Assembly: GCF_020382885.2 (NCBI RefSeq)
Contig: NC_058496.1
Span: forward strand, 23,726,501-23,790,500
Origin: Scatophagus argus
Lineage: Eukaryota; Chordata; Actinopteri; Scatophagidae
DNA length: 64,000 nt
Reading direction: 5' to 3'
The notes under the pieces are model-generated. The model was not told where the DNA came from, ran no database searches, and saw nothing but the letters and a program-made list of their open reading frames with translations. A program made the translations under genes and the position numbers. Below are positions 48,425-60,579 of this stretch, piece after piece; the first letter of the stretch is position 1, and every line of letters starts with the position of its first letter.

Positions 48425-51400
48425 GTAAGTCATTCACTCCGGTTCCACGGTGCACGGAGCAGCCTAACTACTAAATTATAACGTCTGACGCGCAGATGAA
48501 TCTAGTGCGTCCCGCTGAGAATGCGCCTTCAGATCTTCATTCCAGCATTTGCTCTAATTGATTCCCCTCTGTTTGCTACTTGTATCTATTTCAAATGTCA
48601 TCCGCGGAAGTTCTAACAATAATGATTTTCACAGGAAGTGTGTAAGGACGGCGCGCCTAAACTTAGGCTGCCTGACCCTGTGAAATAACTGAACAGCGGC
48701 CATCTGGTTGACGAGCCTTGTTTGTGTCTCTCCGGGATGTTGGCAGGTAGACTATTTGTGGAAGTAACAGGTGCAGCAGTGAGATACCAGGATGTGTTGG
48801 ATTGTCAATCAGCACGACTGTCATCACAACAACGCTACTCCATACACTGCAAATAAATAAATAAATAACCACCTTAAAAATGAGACTGTTATCGTTTTCC
48901 GTATAAACGAATATTGCTCGTTTATGCAAATGATTGAACTTTTCAGATCAAATAAGCCACAAGTAAAGAAATAAAGACCACTAACAAGCTGATATTTAAG
49001 CGCATTATTGTGCTCTGTGGAAATACCTTTCAGTTTTAAGGGTAATAAGGTTTATTATTAAACCACCTGGTTAGAGTGTCCAGATTGATTTGATGTGTTT
49101 CTTCAGGGTCCAGTCATAGAAGAAGCACCGGATACTGGATTTTTTTTTAGATTGACACCAATATTGATAATCAAAACTTTCACAAATCAAATTTACGTTT
49201 ATGTCTTATGCAAAGACACAATAGAAACAAACTTTTTAAAACAGGAATCCAGGCATATCGATAAGATTTATCAGCTAATTTATGAGTCTACTTCTACTCA
49301 AAGAAAAGGTTGAGACAATTCAACAAATAGGAAAGAGACTAAACAAGTGAGTGGAGCAAAAAAAATCATCCAATAAGTCTGCTATGAGATTTTTTTTTTT
49401 TTTTTACAAGCAAGAATGTCTCAAAAAAAGGCAGCTGTATGTATTGTATTAGTATGAGTTTTGACTTGAAACACTTATGAAAAAATCAAAATTCAACAGT
49501 TTTCAGTTGCCGTTGTTTGCGTGCAGATTGTTCTGGGTTACTTAGGCCAGAATACTGATGTCATAAATCAGGTTTTCGGTTTTTACTATGCCACCAGATC
49601 TCTTATTGCTCATCCACTGACGAAGCAGCCAAACTGACCGTGAAAGTGCACTTGTGCCTCCATTTCATGGTCCCCTTTAGAAGAGTTGTCGGGTTACATG
49701 GATTTGAACATGACAGCCCCGTGGTTTTGAATCATGCATGACAGCGCTGGAGACAAACAGGAGACTGGGCATATTAGATTTGTAATGTGAACATTCTTTC
49801 ACCATCACACTGCTTTCGTATCACTGCTTAACAGAATACCTGAGGAGTAACGCTTCTATTCAAGTTCCCTTTTATTTTGACTTTTTGGCTGACATTGGTG
49901 TTGTACAGCAGTCAGATGGAAATGTTGTTTTGACAATATTATGTTGATATCAGCATTTTATTAAATGTTATGGTCACGATGAGTTTGTCCTTTGAACAAA
50001 TGCAACGTTTTCCATGACCACATTATATTTTTAGCGATATACAAGATGCTGTCTATAGAACCAGCAAAATGCTCTCTGTCAATAACCTTCAATGTTTGTT
50101 CCCTTCCAGTGTGTGCTTTAAGCAACTAAAATACTTAGGCAGTTAGTTTTACCATGTTTGGCCACTGAACAGTCTCCCTGAAGAATCTTGGATTTGAGGG
50201 GCCTTGCTAAAGGGCACGCTGGCAGTAGATACCAAGGGATGGGGATTCACCTGTTATTTGACTAAACCATCTTGTCTGTGGCTTGGTCTGGTGACCCACA
50301 GGGGCTGACTCTGTGAACTTCAGGCTGCTACTGTTTGTCCCTTTCCCTTCAGGGATAAATAAAGGAATTCTGATTCTGACAAGCAGTGTCAAGTTAACCA
50401 CTGACATCTTTGTGCATGTGGACAACCTCAACAGCTCGCAAAAGCATGTAAAAGTCTTTGTGCGCAGTGAAGACTGTCCCAGTATTTCCTGTGTTTTAAG
50501 CCAAAGGGTAATAGCCACACTCAGCGTCCCTCAGTGCATTCATCACCGCTGCACAGTTCTGTTGCACTTGCAAGAGTTTGTAAAGTTTTTATATGTCATC
50601 AAAGTGATGAAACATGATGACCAAAATTATATTCAATTCAACCAATGTATTACTTTGGTTGTGATTAATTTACTGGTTAATAAACTGGTTAATTTGTACT
50701 CACCAGATACGAGTAGTCCAAAAGAATATAGTGATCAAGATAAAGCCAGAGGTGTAGCTGAACTGCAAAACTGTGCAGACAGAGCAGCAAATGTAGTCAT
50801 GTCCACTGTTTTCACCAGACTACAGATGAGCGACTATTTCCAGAAAATGACAAGAGAGGTAAAAATACACTTACATCAACTGTCAATCATCAGAGCATGT
50901 GGTTTGTCCACCCAGGTGTCCTGGAGCTCTTTGCGGTTTCTCAGGGGGTCATCGGCATCAAAGGGGTCTACAGTAACAGATTCCTGGCCATGAATAAAAG
51001 AGGACGACTCCATGCCACTGTAAGTATTCACACACGCTTCATCTTCTGTTTGTCAGCTCACACTCTTATTTACTCACAGCACGTACGTACTTGAATGTCT
51101 CACCGTTAAGTTAATGCTGAAGATTCATTTAAGGATGAATGTTCGGACATTTTGGGGCAGAAGAACTCCATAAAAAGTCTATCACGCACACATTCTGACA
51201 TATTTCACTTTATAAAGTTATTATAAAGTGAAGGTCAGAGACAGAACAACATCATGTTTGTGTCCTCGTGATTAATGTAAGTTCACTCAGCAAGATATTA
51301 AAAAGATACCCAGCAGCATATGAAGTGACCCTAACCAGCTGCAACATAAAGTGGTGTGCACATTAATGCATCAATCAATATAATCCAGTAGTATAATATG

Positions 51401-54400
51401 GATTATTCTGAAATGGATTATGCAAATACTGCATATGCTAATTCTCAGCAGTTTTAATTATGAATGCAGGACTTCTGGACTGTGGTATTGCTACTTTTAC
51501 TCAAATAAAATATTTCCTCCACCACTGTCTGCTAGTCATTAGCTTTGTATGCTGTTTGGTGCCAAGCAGGTAGTGTATAGTGGGTTTATCAGAGCCTGTT
51601 TGCTGAAAACTACTGCCTGCTGATGAGAGCACAGAGGTACTAGATATTCTTTACAACAAAACAATGAGCTAAAAGAGGCAAAAAGCTCCACAGAGCTGCT
51701 GAACTGGGTCATATTGTTCAAACGTGTTCAAAAGTATTGAGTATTGTTCTTACATCTCTGAGTACTCACATATCTGAACTGTCTTTTTCCCATTGTGCAG
51801 TAGAAGGCACATACAAATGGGCATAGAGGTGAACTCTTCTCGAACATTCATGGTGTCGCAGTTGGTTGTACTTATGAAAAGCGACAGTCGTGTTAAGAAT
51901 GAAAAAAACTTGAAGAAAAGTTCAAACCGTATTGGTAAATTAAACAAGTTTTTTTTTGACAAAACTGTCCAAATCCTCCAGGATTTACATTTCATTTCAG
52001 TTTTTCAGATTACAGTTCTGACCGATGTCTTCTATTGGAATCCAGACAGGAAATAAAATCAATGTAGATCCAAAGGTAAAAGAGAGAGTGGTGATTATGG
52101 GATTTAGGAGTTGAGGTCTACAAATATCAGTATACAAATACAGTGCATCATCACTGACGATCTTTACTGTGTGCACCTTTGCAAGTACTGTGGATTTATT
52201 GCTTGTTTCAGCCTCCCATACACTGCAAAAGCCAGTCCAGAACTGGAACTATTCCAGAGATGTGTTTACATCTTTAGCCTATGAGTTTTACCTCTAAAAA
52301 GCGACTAGCAACAAATCTTCAGACCATCAAGTATATACACAAATTTATTACAGTATATTGCAATTTAATCTCAGCATTATGTGTATTGACTGATGGATAA
52401 TGCTGATTTCATGTCTCATTGGCTAAAAGAGACACCAGGGCTGCTACGAATGTGTACGCAATCAGTACACCATGGGGGTCTGTATCAGTTTTACTTATAT
52501 TGAAAACAGCAGTAAAATTATGTAGAAGCAAACTGGCAACTGAAAAGCTGTTCAAAAGCATCTTCTTCTTTGAAAACATTATTGGTCTTGAGTATTTAAA
52601 TGAAGTTAAGGTCAAAGCCTCTTTTTAAAATGTGATGGCCGTGTTAGAGAACTGGCAGCAATCATTTTGTGTGGGGAGGTCCTGAAATTTCATAGTTTTA
52701 CATATCATGCTATTTGTTTAGCAGCTGTCAAGGGCTAGTAATAATTATTTCTAATTATGATCAAATTTTGGGGGGGGTTTCTGGGTAGACTTCCTGCCAG
52801 TGCAGATACCTGGCATTAAAATTGAATTTAGCCAAGTACTGCCAATCTGCATCTCATTTGCTGCTAATGTGATGTCCCTGTTGCAGACCAATTTCTTTCA
52901 ACTCATGAGGTTGGTGTACTTCTCCAGTACACAACCTTGCAGAGTGCATCCATGTTTGTTTTGCTTATTAGTTTGTGCAGCTTTGCATCTGTGCTGCATA
53001 ACAAAATCCCCAAATCTGACATCAGCATGTCATGGCATACTGCTGTAATCTTTAGCCATAGTTTTGACGACTTTCAAATCCCCCCAAACACACAGTAAGC
53101 CCAAATCTGCCCACAGCAGCTTGGCCTCAGTGCCATAAGTAGGCCGGACAGCCAGCCATCAACCAGTCGCACTGATGACTCATCTGTGGGAGCCTTGGCA
53201 TGCATATAGACAGACCAAGCTCCCTATTAGCATGTGTTAATGGGAAGAGCAGATTAACTCCCGTCTGGGACGAATGATAATATGGAGTGGAGGGAGCCAC
53301 AAAGTGGAGATCAATATGTTGAGTAAACAATCAGCCAGGCAGGCAACAGTCGGAGAGCTGGAGAGTCTGTGAGCTGCTGTGGGTGTGAATGTGCGACAGC
53401 GATTTATGCCCCCTCAGCTCCTGGTATTGTTTCATGAAGCCTTGTCAGTGGGGAGTTATGTGACATCTTTCCTCAAAATGCATCCTCAGCCACAGTGCGC
53501 TTGAAATCTACTGAGCTGAACACCAGTAGATACACACTGAGTTGTCATTGCAACTTATATAAGTGCACAGGAACATTACAAACTTTCCCATTTTCAAAGC
53601 ACTTCCCAAACAAGATTTAGATACAAAACTGGCAAGATGTGAATAATGAGAGAAAACAATGTGACAAAGCCAAACAGCGCGCTGCAGGGTATTTCCTCAT
53701 ACTAAAACCTGATCTTGGTTTTTGTTGCTTCTGCTGGAAGTTTGTCATGCATGGCCACAGTCTGACTCAGTGGGATATTTTTGCTTGTGGTCCAGCATGT
53801 GTGCACTGTAGTCTCATCTGCCCCTTCATCTCCTGTTCCAAACTGCTGAAATGTCACAAATGAAAGTCCAACTTTCCGCATCCACTCCTTCTGCACCGAC
53901 TCAAAGGTCGATCATCTGTTTGTGGCTGGTTTTGTTGTGTCTGCATGACTCCAGCACAATCAGACTGAAGTCCTGAAAGCAGAGCATTTTAGCAGGTTTC
54001 AATATGAAGGGACAGGAGGAATCCAAAGAGCAGGTTTACTTACAGATCAACTCTACTTTTGTTGCCTTGCTCAACAGCACCTCACATGGGGAGTCTTCTG
54101 TGTTGGATTATGTTTGGTTTGAGGTTGCCCACAGTGCCAGTATAGTCTTAGAGGCAGTAATAATCTCATTATCTGAGTTAAATGTGAGTGAACGTAGCCT
54201 AAAGGTAATTTTGTCTTGCTAACATTAGACTCGGCACAAAACAAACAAATCTAAATACAGTAAGACTTCATTCTTATGACTATAGTCATGTCAGTTTGAA
54301 CTAATAGTGCTGCATTAACCAGCCAGAAGTTACTGAGCACATATGTGGACAACATGGGATGAACCCCTTTCATTTTAGACACACTGTCACCTTTCTAGCA

Positions 54401-57400
54401 CTATCTTGACCATAACTTCCTCATGATATGCCCCATTACGGTAAATGCAAGTATAACAAAACTGTATGTGTGTTGGACCTGATAGTTAATTCCTTACCTT
54501 GGCTAATAGCATGCTGAAAGGTCAAACTACTACAAAAAACTTGCTGGGTTGACTTGCTTATTAGATTTTTGTGGAATGCTAAATTGCATCTCATGGGTGT
54601 TATCAGTGGATGGAGTTTGCTCCATGACAACTAACTCCATTTACTTAGGAAGACTGGTTGAAAGTTTGACATTAAGTTTGTAAGTGGACAGGTAGCTCAA
54701 ATTCTTTGCTAAAAAAAGAAAAGTCAGCATCTTAGTTGCTACATACAACACATAGCAGATGATAAAAGACCTATAGACTCTTTAATATAGAGTTTTATAT
54801 GTAGCAAATTTACGTATAATATTTTAATCTCAGTTTCCTTTTTTTGCCGTACAGCCCCACTACTTGCTGTTGATACTTTTTGTTGATACTCCCTGTGAGA
54901 CTGTTCTCTGGCACCAAACTTTGCAGTTGGGGCTTATTTTTGCCTCCGGAGCAGCTCTGCCTCAGAGAAATATTTGTATAACTAAAACTCCAATCTGTGG
55001 CTACAGCTGCACTGTGCTATTTAACTGCCTTGATGATTTGGGACGGATGTAAACCTTGGGGGCCACAGACAGGCTCGGGCCTCACGCTGGGGTGTCAGGT
55101 GACACCCTGAAGCTTATCTTGCATCGTCTGTCATATTTAATATTTAGATGTTTTCACAGTAGAAATTTATTGGCTGAATAATGGGTGAGGAGACTTGCAC
55201 GTTGCTCTGCATGACCTACTCAGCAAGACACCACAAACATAATCTTTTGAAAGGTGAAAGGGTCATGTGCATTTGTTGAACAAACAGTGAGAGAGATGGA
55301 GAGGGAGAAGACAGAAAAAGTCAGAGCTACATGACTAGAATGAAATGATGTAGCCTCTGAGAATGCTAATATAACACTGAGGATTTCACTGGAGAATGAT
55401 GGTCTTTGTGATTTCTGTCATTTGTTTGCGATGCTTCTCGGCTACACTTTCTTTTGCATTTATACATAAGACATTGTTTATGTCAAATAATTAAGTGTTT
55501 CCTTTTCCTAACCAGTTCATTACAAGCCCAGTTCCTTAAGTTGAAAATCAAACTAAGTGACCTCATTTGGTATAACTAGTGCTACTGAAAGAGAGGGTTA
55601 ATCCATCCCTCTACATGACTGGACACAAAGCAGTGTAGGGCTCCACCTCATTTCTTTTGATTGTTTTACATTTATTTATTACAAAGCACAAATAAACACA
55701 CCCACACCTCTGTACAGCCCTGCAGTAAGGTGCCACGTTCCTTAGACAACAGACCTGCAGCTCTTTCAACATTCTTGACACAGTCAGATCAGAGGAGAGA
55801 AGTGGAAACTGTGATGTAACCTGGTCGCCATGTTTTTAGCCTTGAATAAAAGCACAGTGGTTACAAGCCCACTACCCTAAAGCTGATGCCCAGAAACATC
55901 CCCAAATCAATAAAATTAGTAAAATAATAATGATAATATTAAAAACAAAAAACACACGCACACACAGGATCTCTGCATACTTCCAATAGACCTAGAGGAT
56001 CCCAGGTCGAAATCTTATTAAATGGTGGTCTGTGGACTAATTTGTGTCAGTTTAGGGGTCCTTGACAGAAGTTAACATGCTCAGCTAACATTGAGCATGG
56101 TGAAAATTATCTTAAGATTAGCATGTTTGCACGCTGCCATAATGTCATTTGTTCCAAAGAAAAGCTGTGGCTCAATACAGCCTCACAGAGCCCCTCGCAT
56201 GGATGTAGACTCTTGGTTTACTGTTGTGTTTTTTCATATGTCAACATGAAGAAACAAATGTAAAATCATCCACTGGCATTTTTAAAATTAAGTTTCAGAA
56301 GCTAGTGGAATTATAATTTCTAATAAATACTCTATCATCTGTCTGTTGTAGTGTAAGAATAAAATGAACACATTTGTAAAGAAAAAGGTTAGCCATCAGT
56401 AATTTTCCACCTCTGCCCTCAATATAGCTTGCCCCCGAGGATCATGGGAAAGGTCTCTTTAACAGAGTGTGACCAATCCAGCAGGGCAAAAGCCAGGTTA
56501 AACAGCTGTACAAGCATTATGATTTTAACAATAAGATCTCTGGAATCTGGCTGCAGCCATTAAATCCTGTGTAACACAGCAGGGGCCAAAGCTCTGTCCT
56601 GGTATGCACGCTTGTGTGTGTGTATGTGTGTGTGTGTGCATATATGATTGTGTGCGCAAGTACAGTCATACATGCTCCAGTGGATTTGTTTCTAAATGTG
56701 TAATTCCCTGACTGCTGGTATGTTGCTCATATGTAGCATTCTGTTAAATGATTGCAATCTACACATAGCAGTGACTCGGGAGGTCTGTACAGTTTTCTAA
56801 TCATTTTTAAAAACAACAGCCAAAAGGAACAGTCGGTCACTTTGAATAACTTAAGCCTCTGTACTTTTCTGCTTCGGCCGCAGCGCACTCTCTTGTGACT
56901 GGCATGTTTACCAAACGCTGTAATGGCATCATTTTCTGCTATGCTTCACTCTTCAGCAAAGCAGAACAGTTTGTTTTATTTCAGAATGGCAGGAGGTTAT
57001 ACAAGGAAGTCATACTGCAGCAAGAAAGCAAGCATCCCTGGGTACATGTCAGAGTTTCCCACCCGAGGTATTTTTAGGCACAAAATGGGAACATTCAATG
57101 AATATCTGCATCTTTGTTTCTGAAATATGGCACATCAGTGCTGTCTTTACATTTTCACTAAATATACGGAATACCATATTGTGCTGGTTCCATTGTCCCA
57201 AACATTTTAATAGAGCATGTTTGGATTGGTACACAATTTATTTCAGTTGGGTAGGTTTGGTTCAGCCTCCAATTTGGTTCAAGCTCAACCTAATTGTGGA
57301 GCATACATTTAGAACATCATTTCAAATGTCTGCAAGCTGAAGTATGATGGTTATGGTATGGGCAGCATTTGGATCCTTTAGATTATTATTGCTGCTACAT

Positions 57401-59258
57401 TAATCTATTGTATAATTTTAATCACCTTCTGTAGATCAGCCTATATTGCTAATATCATCTGTACTGCCCATGCAAATGAGAAGGCAGAGCCTCACACGTC
57501 ATCCCATTTGAGGTCTTTCAGATTTCACTGTAAATTATAGCAACACGAGGTGCAGTAGGTCAAATGAAAAATTTTGTGTCAACATTGTTCAAAGTCAAAA
57601 ACTACAATGGTCAAACGTCAAATATTTAATATTCAATAAATATATTCAATAAATATTCAATTCATATTCAATGAATTGAAGCCACTTTACAGAGCCATTG
57701 AACACTGTGAAATGCAATAATCCTGTTGATCAGTCCATTGCTACTGCAACAAACAACATTATCAGAAAAACAACTTGTATCTTCATATAGAAGATCTTCT
57801 TAGGTGAAGTTAATACACAGACCATGAGCATTTGATGAGTACAACGGAGGCTCTGCTGCTGTCAGTCAAAGTATCTCTGTGATAAGGAAAGTCATTTAGA
57901 TGACTTCGAAACCCACCCCCAAGAGGAAAGCAAAACCCTTTGTTATTTTTGGAGCACCTACACCCAATCAGATCACAGTCGATATCATGTTTATGTTGAA
58001 CAGAAATGAGGCCGTGCAGTATGTAATGGCAGGTTGAGATGACAAGTATTTTTTCAATCTGAACGTGCTATTACAATAGTGATCCAGTGCTGTATGATTA
58101 GGAATTCAAGAATTTTTGGACATGGTTTTCCCTTGTTTTTCCCAGTGCTTCGGTGGGCTTTACAACCTGTACAGAGAACAACACTCTCCATCTTTAGAGC
58201 CTTGATTAAAGGGAAGAAAAACTACCCGCAAAAACCTGTTAACACTGAAAAAATGGCTTGTACCTTTGTACACCATCAGATTTTAAAGACATGCTGATGA
58301 CAAAGTGTGTTTCCTGTTCAGTTTTTTATATATATATTTTAGTATTTTAGTAAACACATCTCAGAGTGAGGATAGTTTTCCTAGAGGGTTAAAAAAAAAA
58401 TCTTCTCTAGTAACAGTATATGATCGTGAGTGTGAACCTTGTCTCAGATCAGTATTAACAAGAAAATAAAATTTCATCTGCAGGGAGAATCTGGCAGAGG
58501 TCAGTCCCAGATTCTTGTTGGTGACAGCCTTCTTGTAAGGGAATAGGAAGCATCACTTTTTCTTTCCTCAGATTAGAGACAATTATCTCAGCAGCAGTTA
58601 ACAAGAGGGATACAGGACGAGGTTACATGGTGTCATGCAAACAGAGTTCCCATATGTTCCACAACAGATCATTTTTTACATGTGGACAGATCCAGTTTCA
58701 TGAGCTCATGAGGAACAGTTTAGAAAACCACCAGATTTAAAGGTTTGCTAATTAAAAGTTATCTCAAAAAGGCTCACTGGCTGATCTAAACCAATGAACT
58801 ATTTTTCAAGTTTAATTAGATGAAAGCCAAGTGAAAAAGGCAAGAGGTTACACATGCTAATTCCTTATATTTTGTTTCTTTTGTAGGAATGGTTCACAGA
58901 TGACTGTAAGTTTAGGGAACGTTTCCAGGAGAACAGCTACAACACTTACGCCTCAGTAATCCACAGGAACCACAAGACTGGTCGCGAGTGGTATGTGGCC
59001 CTCAATAAGAGAGGGAAAGCTAAAATGGGCTCCAGTCCTCGGGTCAAATCCCAGCATGTTTCCACCCACTTCTTACCCAGGGTCAGTTTGCATGACAAGA
59101 GCGAGCGGGGCTTCACCATCACAGACAGGAACAAAGAGAGGAGGAAAGCCCTGACACCACCACCGCCCAAACCTCCTCAAACGAAAGCTAATGTCCACGC
59201 AGGAACAGCCCCAAGACGTACACAAGTCAAGTACTGGCCCAAGTATCGGTTTGGATAG
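48214..59258 (+). CDS. fgf5: Fibroblast growth factor 5 (FGF5)
   Basis: Coding sequence joins 48214-48424, 50916-51019 and 58887-59258, giving 228 residues. Residues 1-20 form a signal peptide (hydrophobic [10 protein letters not shown], cleavage likely after AGA20). The beta-trefoil FGF core starts near [19 protein letters not shown] (37-55). N62-G-S is an N-glycosylation site also found in mammalian FGF5. The FGF signature runs [19 protein letters not shown] to QENSY across the exon 2/3 junction. A heparin-binding basic stretch [15 protein letters not shown] (145-159) and a Pro/Lys-rich tail follow, ending YRFG. FGF5 is a secreted ligand for FGF receptors with heparan sulfate; in mammals it ends the hair growth phase. 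Human FGF5 is 268 residues; the Ser-rich N-terminal stretch is absent here. C41 is an extra cysteine relative to human. Same strand and order after prdm8 as in mammals. Confidence 0.95.
48425..50915 (+). other. fgf5 intron 1
   Basis: 2491 bp, gtaagt to gtttgtccacccag. Contains an AAAT tandem (48850-48868), a T18-type run (49390-49405) and a LINE-like tail at 50190-50380. The 226-codon frame at 50313-50993 is out of frame with exon 2 and is not a gene. Confidence 0.8.
50190..50380 (+). mobile_element. LINE-like 3' end fragment
   Basis: Ends ccttcagggataaataaagg then aattctgattctgac, the usual terminus of a fish non-LTR element. The upstream part has the typical 3' UTR-like composition but is decayed. 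Confidence 0.5.
50916..51019 (+). CDS. fgf5: fgf5 coding exon 2 (104 bp)
   Basis: Acceptor ccacccag ends at 50915; donor GCCACT then gtaagt at 51020. 104 bases encode [20 protein letters not shown] and [14 protein letters not shown]. The length of 104 bp matches exon 2 of mammalian FGF5. It is not a multiple of three, so skipping it shifts frame. Confidence 0.93.
51020..58886 (+). other. fgf5 intron 2
   Basis: 7867 bp, gtaagt to cttttgtag. Mostly AT-rich and featureless. It holds a GC-richer, low-repeat block at 53090-53400, a TTAGC-word repeat at 56070-56225, a GT-rich patch at 56613-56642 and an ATTCAATA-type tandem at about 57619-57675. No exon of another gene was seen. Confidence 0.75.
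56070..56225. repeat. Dispersed TTAGC-word repeat, third copy
   Basis: Contains gttaacatgctcagctaaca, agattagcatgtttgc, cagcctcacagagc and ggatgtagactcttggttt. These words align in order with the fish repeat also found at 1565-1745 and 7205-7340. Confidence 0.55.
58887..59258 (+). CDS. fgf5: fgf5 terminal coding exon 3
   Basis: Acceptor tttcttttgtag ends at 58886. Phase 0; 123 codons then TAG at 59256-59258. Carries [20 protein letters not shown], the glycine-rich heparin-binding loop and the C-terminal tail. Confidence 0.94.
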   Translation, partial: EWFTDDCKFRERFQENSYNTYASVIHRNHKTGREWYVALNKRGKAKMGSSPRVKSQHVSTHFLPRVSLHDKSERGFTITDRNKERRKALTPPPPKPPQTKANVHAGTAPRRTQVKYWPKYRFG

Positions 59259-59644
59259 ATGTCACAAGGTTTCTGTCTGAAGGATACAAGATTCATAGGC
59301 ATTGGACACATATATAAGTGATGTGCATGCCCAGTAAACTGACAATGGTCATTTATTACATTGAAAGCATTCCAGGTATCTAAGAAGTGTGGGAAAACCT
59401 CAAAGGGCTGCCAGGAACAACTGCTGAGCTTGTCTTTGCTAAAGATATGATCATAGTTGGGATTTGTGTTTCCACTTGAGTTGATGATGCTATGTCCTAT
59501 TTATGTTATCTTTAGTGTTCATAACTAGTAAGGCTGAAATCCATAACTTGAGGTATATTCTTGAGGTGAGACATATCTGAAAGGTTTTTTGAATTATAAT
59601 TCAAAAGTCATCCACTTTGGTCTGCCTTACCAGCTGACTGAAAA

Positions 59645-59699
59645 TGTCCTCAGCTGATCATATGATGTGCTCCATTATTTGTTAGTAGGTAAGGGACTG
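59645..59699 (+). repeat. 55-bp perfect inverted repeat, left arm
   Basis: Starts tgtcctcagctgatcatatg and ends taggtaagggactg. Its exact reverse complement lies at 60525-60579, 825 bp downstream. Sequence outside and inside the arms does not continue the match, so the edges are sharp. Confidence 0.95.
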
Positions 59700-59899
59700 T
59701 ACAAAGATTATTATGGAGTAAGTGTGGACTAGAAAACAGGAACGGAAAGGCCTGTTTTCTTTGTGAGAGTTGTCTGAATCTTATTGAATAGCAGGGAAGA
59801 GAAGTTTATTCTCATCCCAGATTTCTGATTCATTTTCAAAATATGATTTGATCTTTTCTAAACATATTTATTTTAGAAAAGATTAAAATAACAAATAGT

Positions 59900-59905
59900 A
59901 ATAAA
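59900..59905 (+). terminator. Candidate fgf5 poly(A) signal AATAAA
   Basis: Canonical hexamer 642 bp after the stop, followed by atgttttgtcatatgg. Other A/T-rich hexamer variants nearby make this tentative. Confidence 0.4.
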
Positions 59906-60188
59906 ATAATGTTTTGTCATATGGCAGAAGAAAACAACCATGCCACTGTACAAGGATGTATTTTCTCATAGTAAAGTAGTAGCTAGCACAGAACCGATAT
60001 GTTAGTTTTGAAAACAGAATAATATGGATTTTTTTATTATTATTATTATTATTATCGGTATAGCCTTAAAATAGATGTCAACAGAGTTATCAAGGAGAGA
60101 GTCAAAAGAAAATATTAATATTACTTTTGATACTTTTATGCAAAACAATTAAAAAAAAAAATTTAAATTCAAGTGATATAATTATACA

Positions 60189-60522
60189 TAGCACTGTCGC
60201 CTCATAGGAAGAGGGTTCCAGGTTCGAATCCCGGTCTGGGCCCTTCTATGTGGAGTTTGCATGTTCTCCCTGTGCCTGCGTGGGTTTTCTCCGGGTACTC
60301 CGGCTTCCTCCCACAATACCAAAAACATGCACATTAGGTTAATTGGCTACTCTAAATTGCCCCTTGATGTGAGTGTGAGAGTGTGTGGTTGTCTGTCTTT
60401 GTGTGTTGGCCCTGTGATTGACTGGCGACCAGTCCAGGGTGAACCCCGCCTCTCGCCCGTAGTCAGCTGGGATAGGCTCCAGCTCCCCCGCGACCCTGAC
60501 GGATAAGCAGTATAGAAAATGG
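60189..60522 (+). mobile_element. tRNA-derived SINE with LINE-type tail, 5' truncated
   Basis: Begins in the A-box region (tagcactgtcgcctcatagg). A B box ggttcgaatcc follows at about 60221, then the conserved body tggagtttgcatgttctccc and tgggataggctccagctccc, ending ggataagcagtatagaaaatgg. This is a very common fish repeat. About 26 bases of the 5' end are missing compared with the copy at 63863. The 3' end abuts the right arm of the inverted repeat within two bases. Confidence 0.8.
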
Positions 60523-60524
60523 TC

Positions 60525-60579
60525 CAGTCCCTTACCTACTAACAAATAATGGAGCACATCATATGATCAGCTGAGGACA
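60525..60579 (-). repeat. 55-bp perfect inverted repeat, right arm
   Basis: Reverse complement of 59645-59699 with no mismatch. It starts two bases after the end of the SINE at 60522. Confidence 0.95.

Larger units (their letters stand above)
59259..59925 (+). other. fgf5 3' untranslated region (end inferred)
   Basis: AT-rich sequence following the stop, extended to just past the first canonical AATAAA at 59900-59905. It includes the left arm of the 55-bp inverted repeat. A longer 3' UTR, as in mammals, would include the right arm too. Confidence 0.4.

Noticed and set aside
50313..50993. 226-codon open frame overlapping fgf5 exon 2
   Set aside because: It runs in a different frame from FGF5, spans a LINE tail and intron sequence, and shows no protein features.
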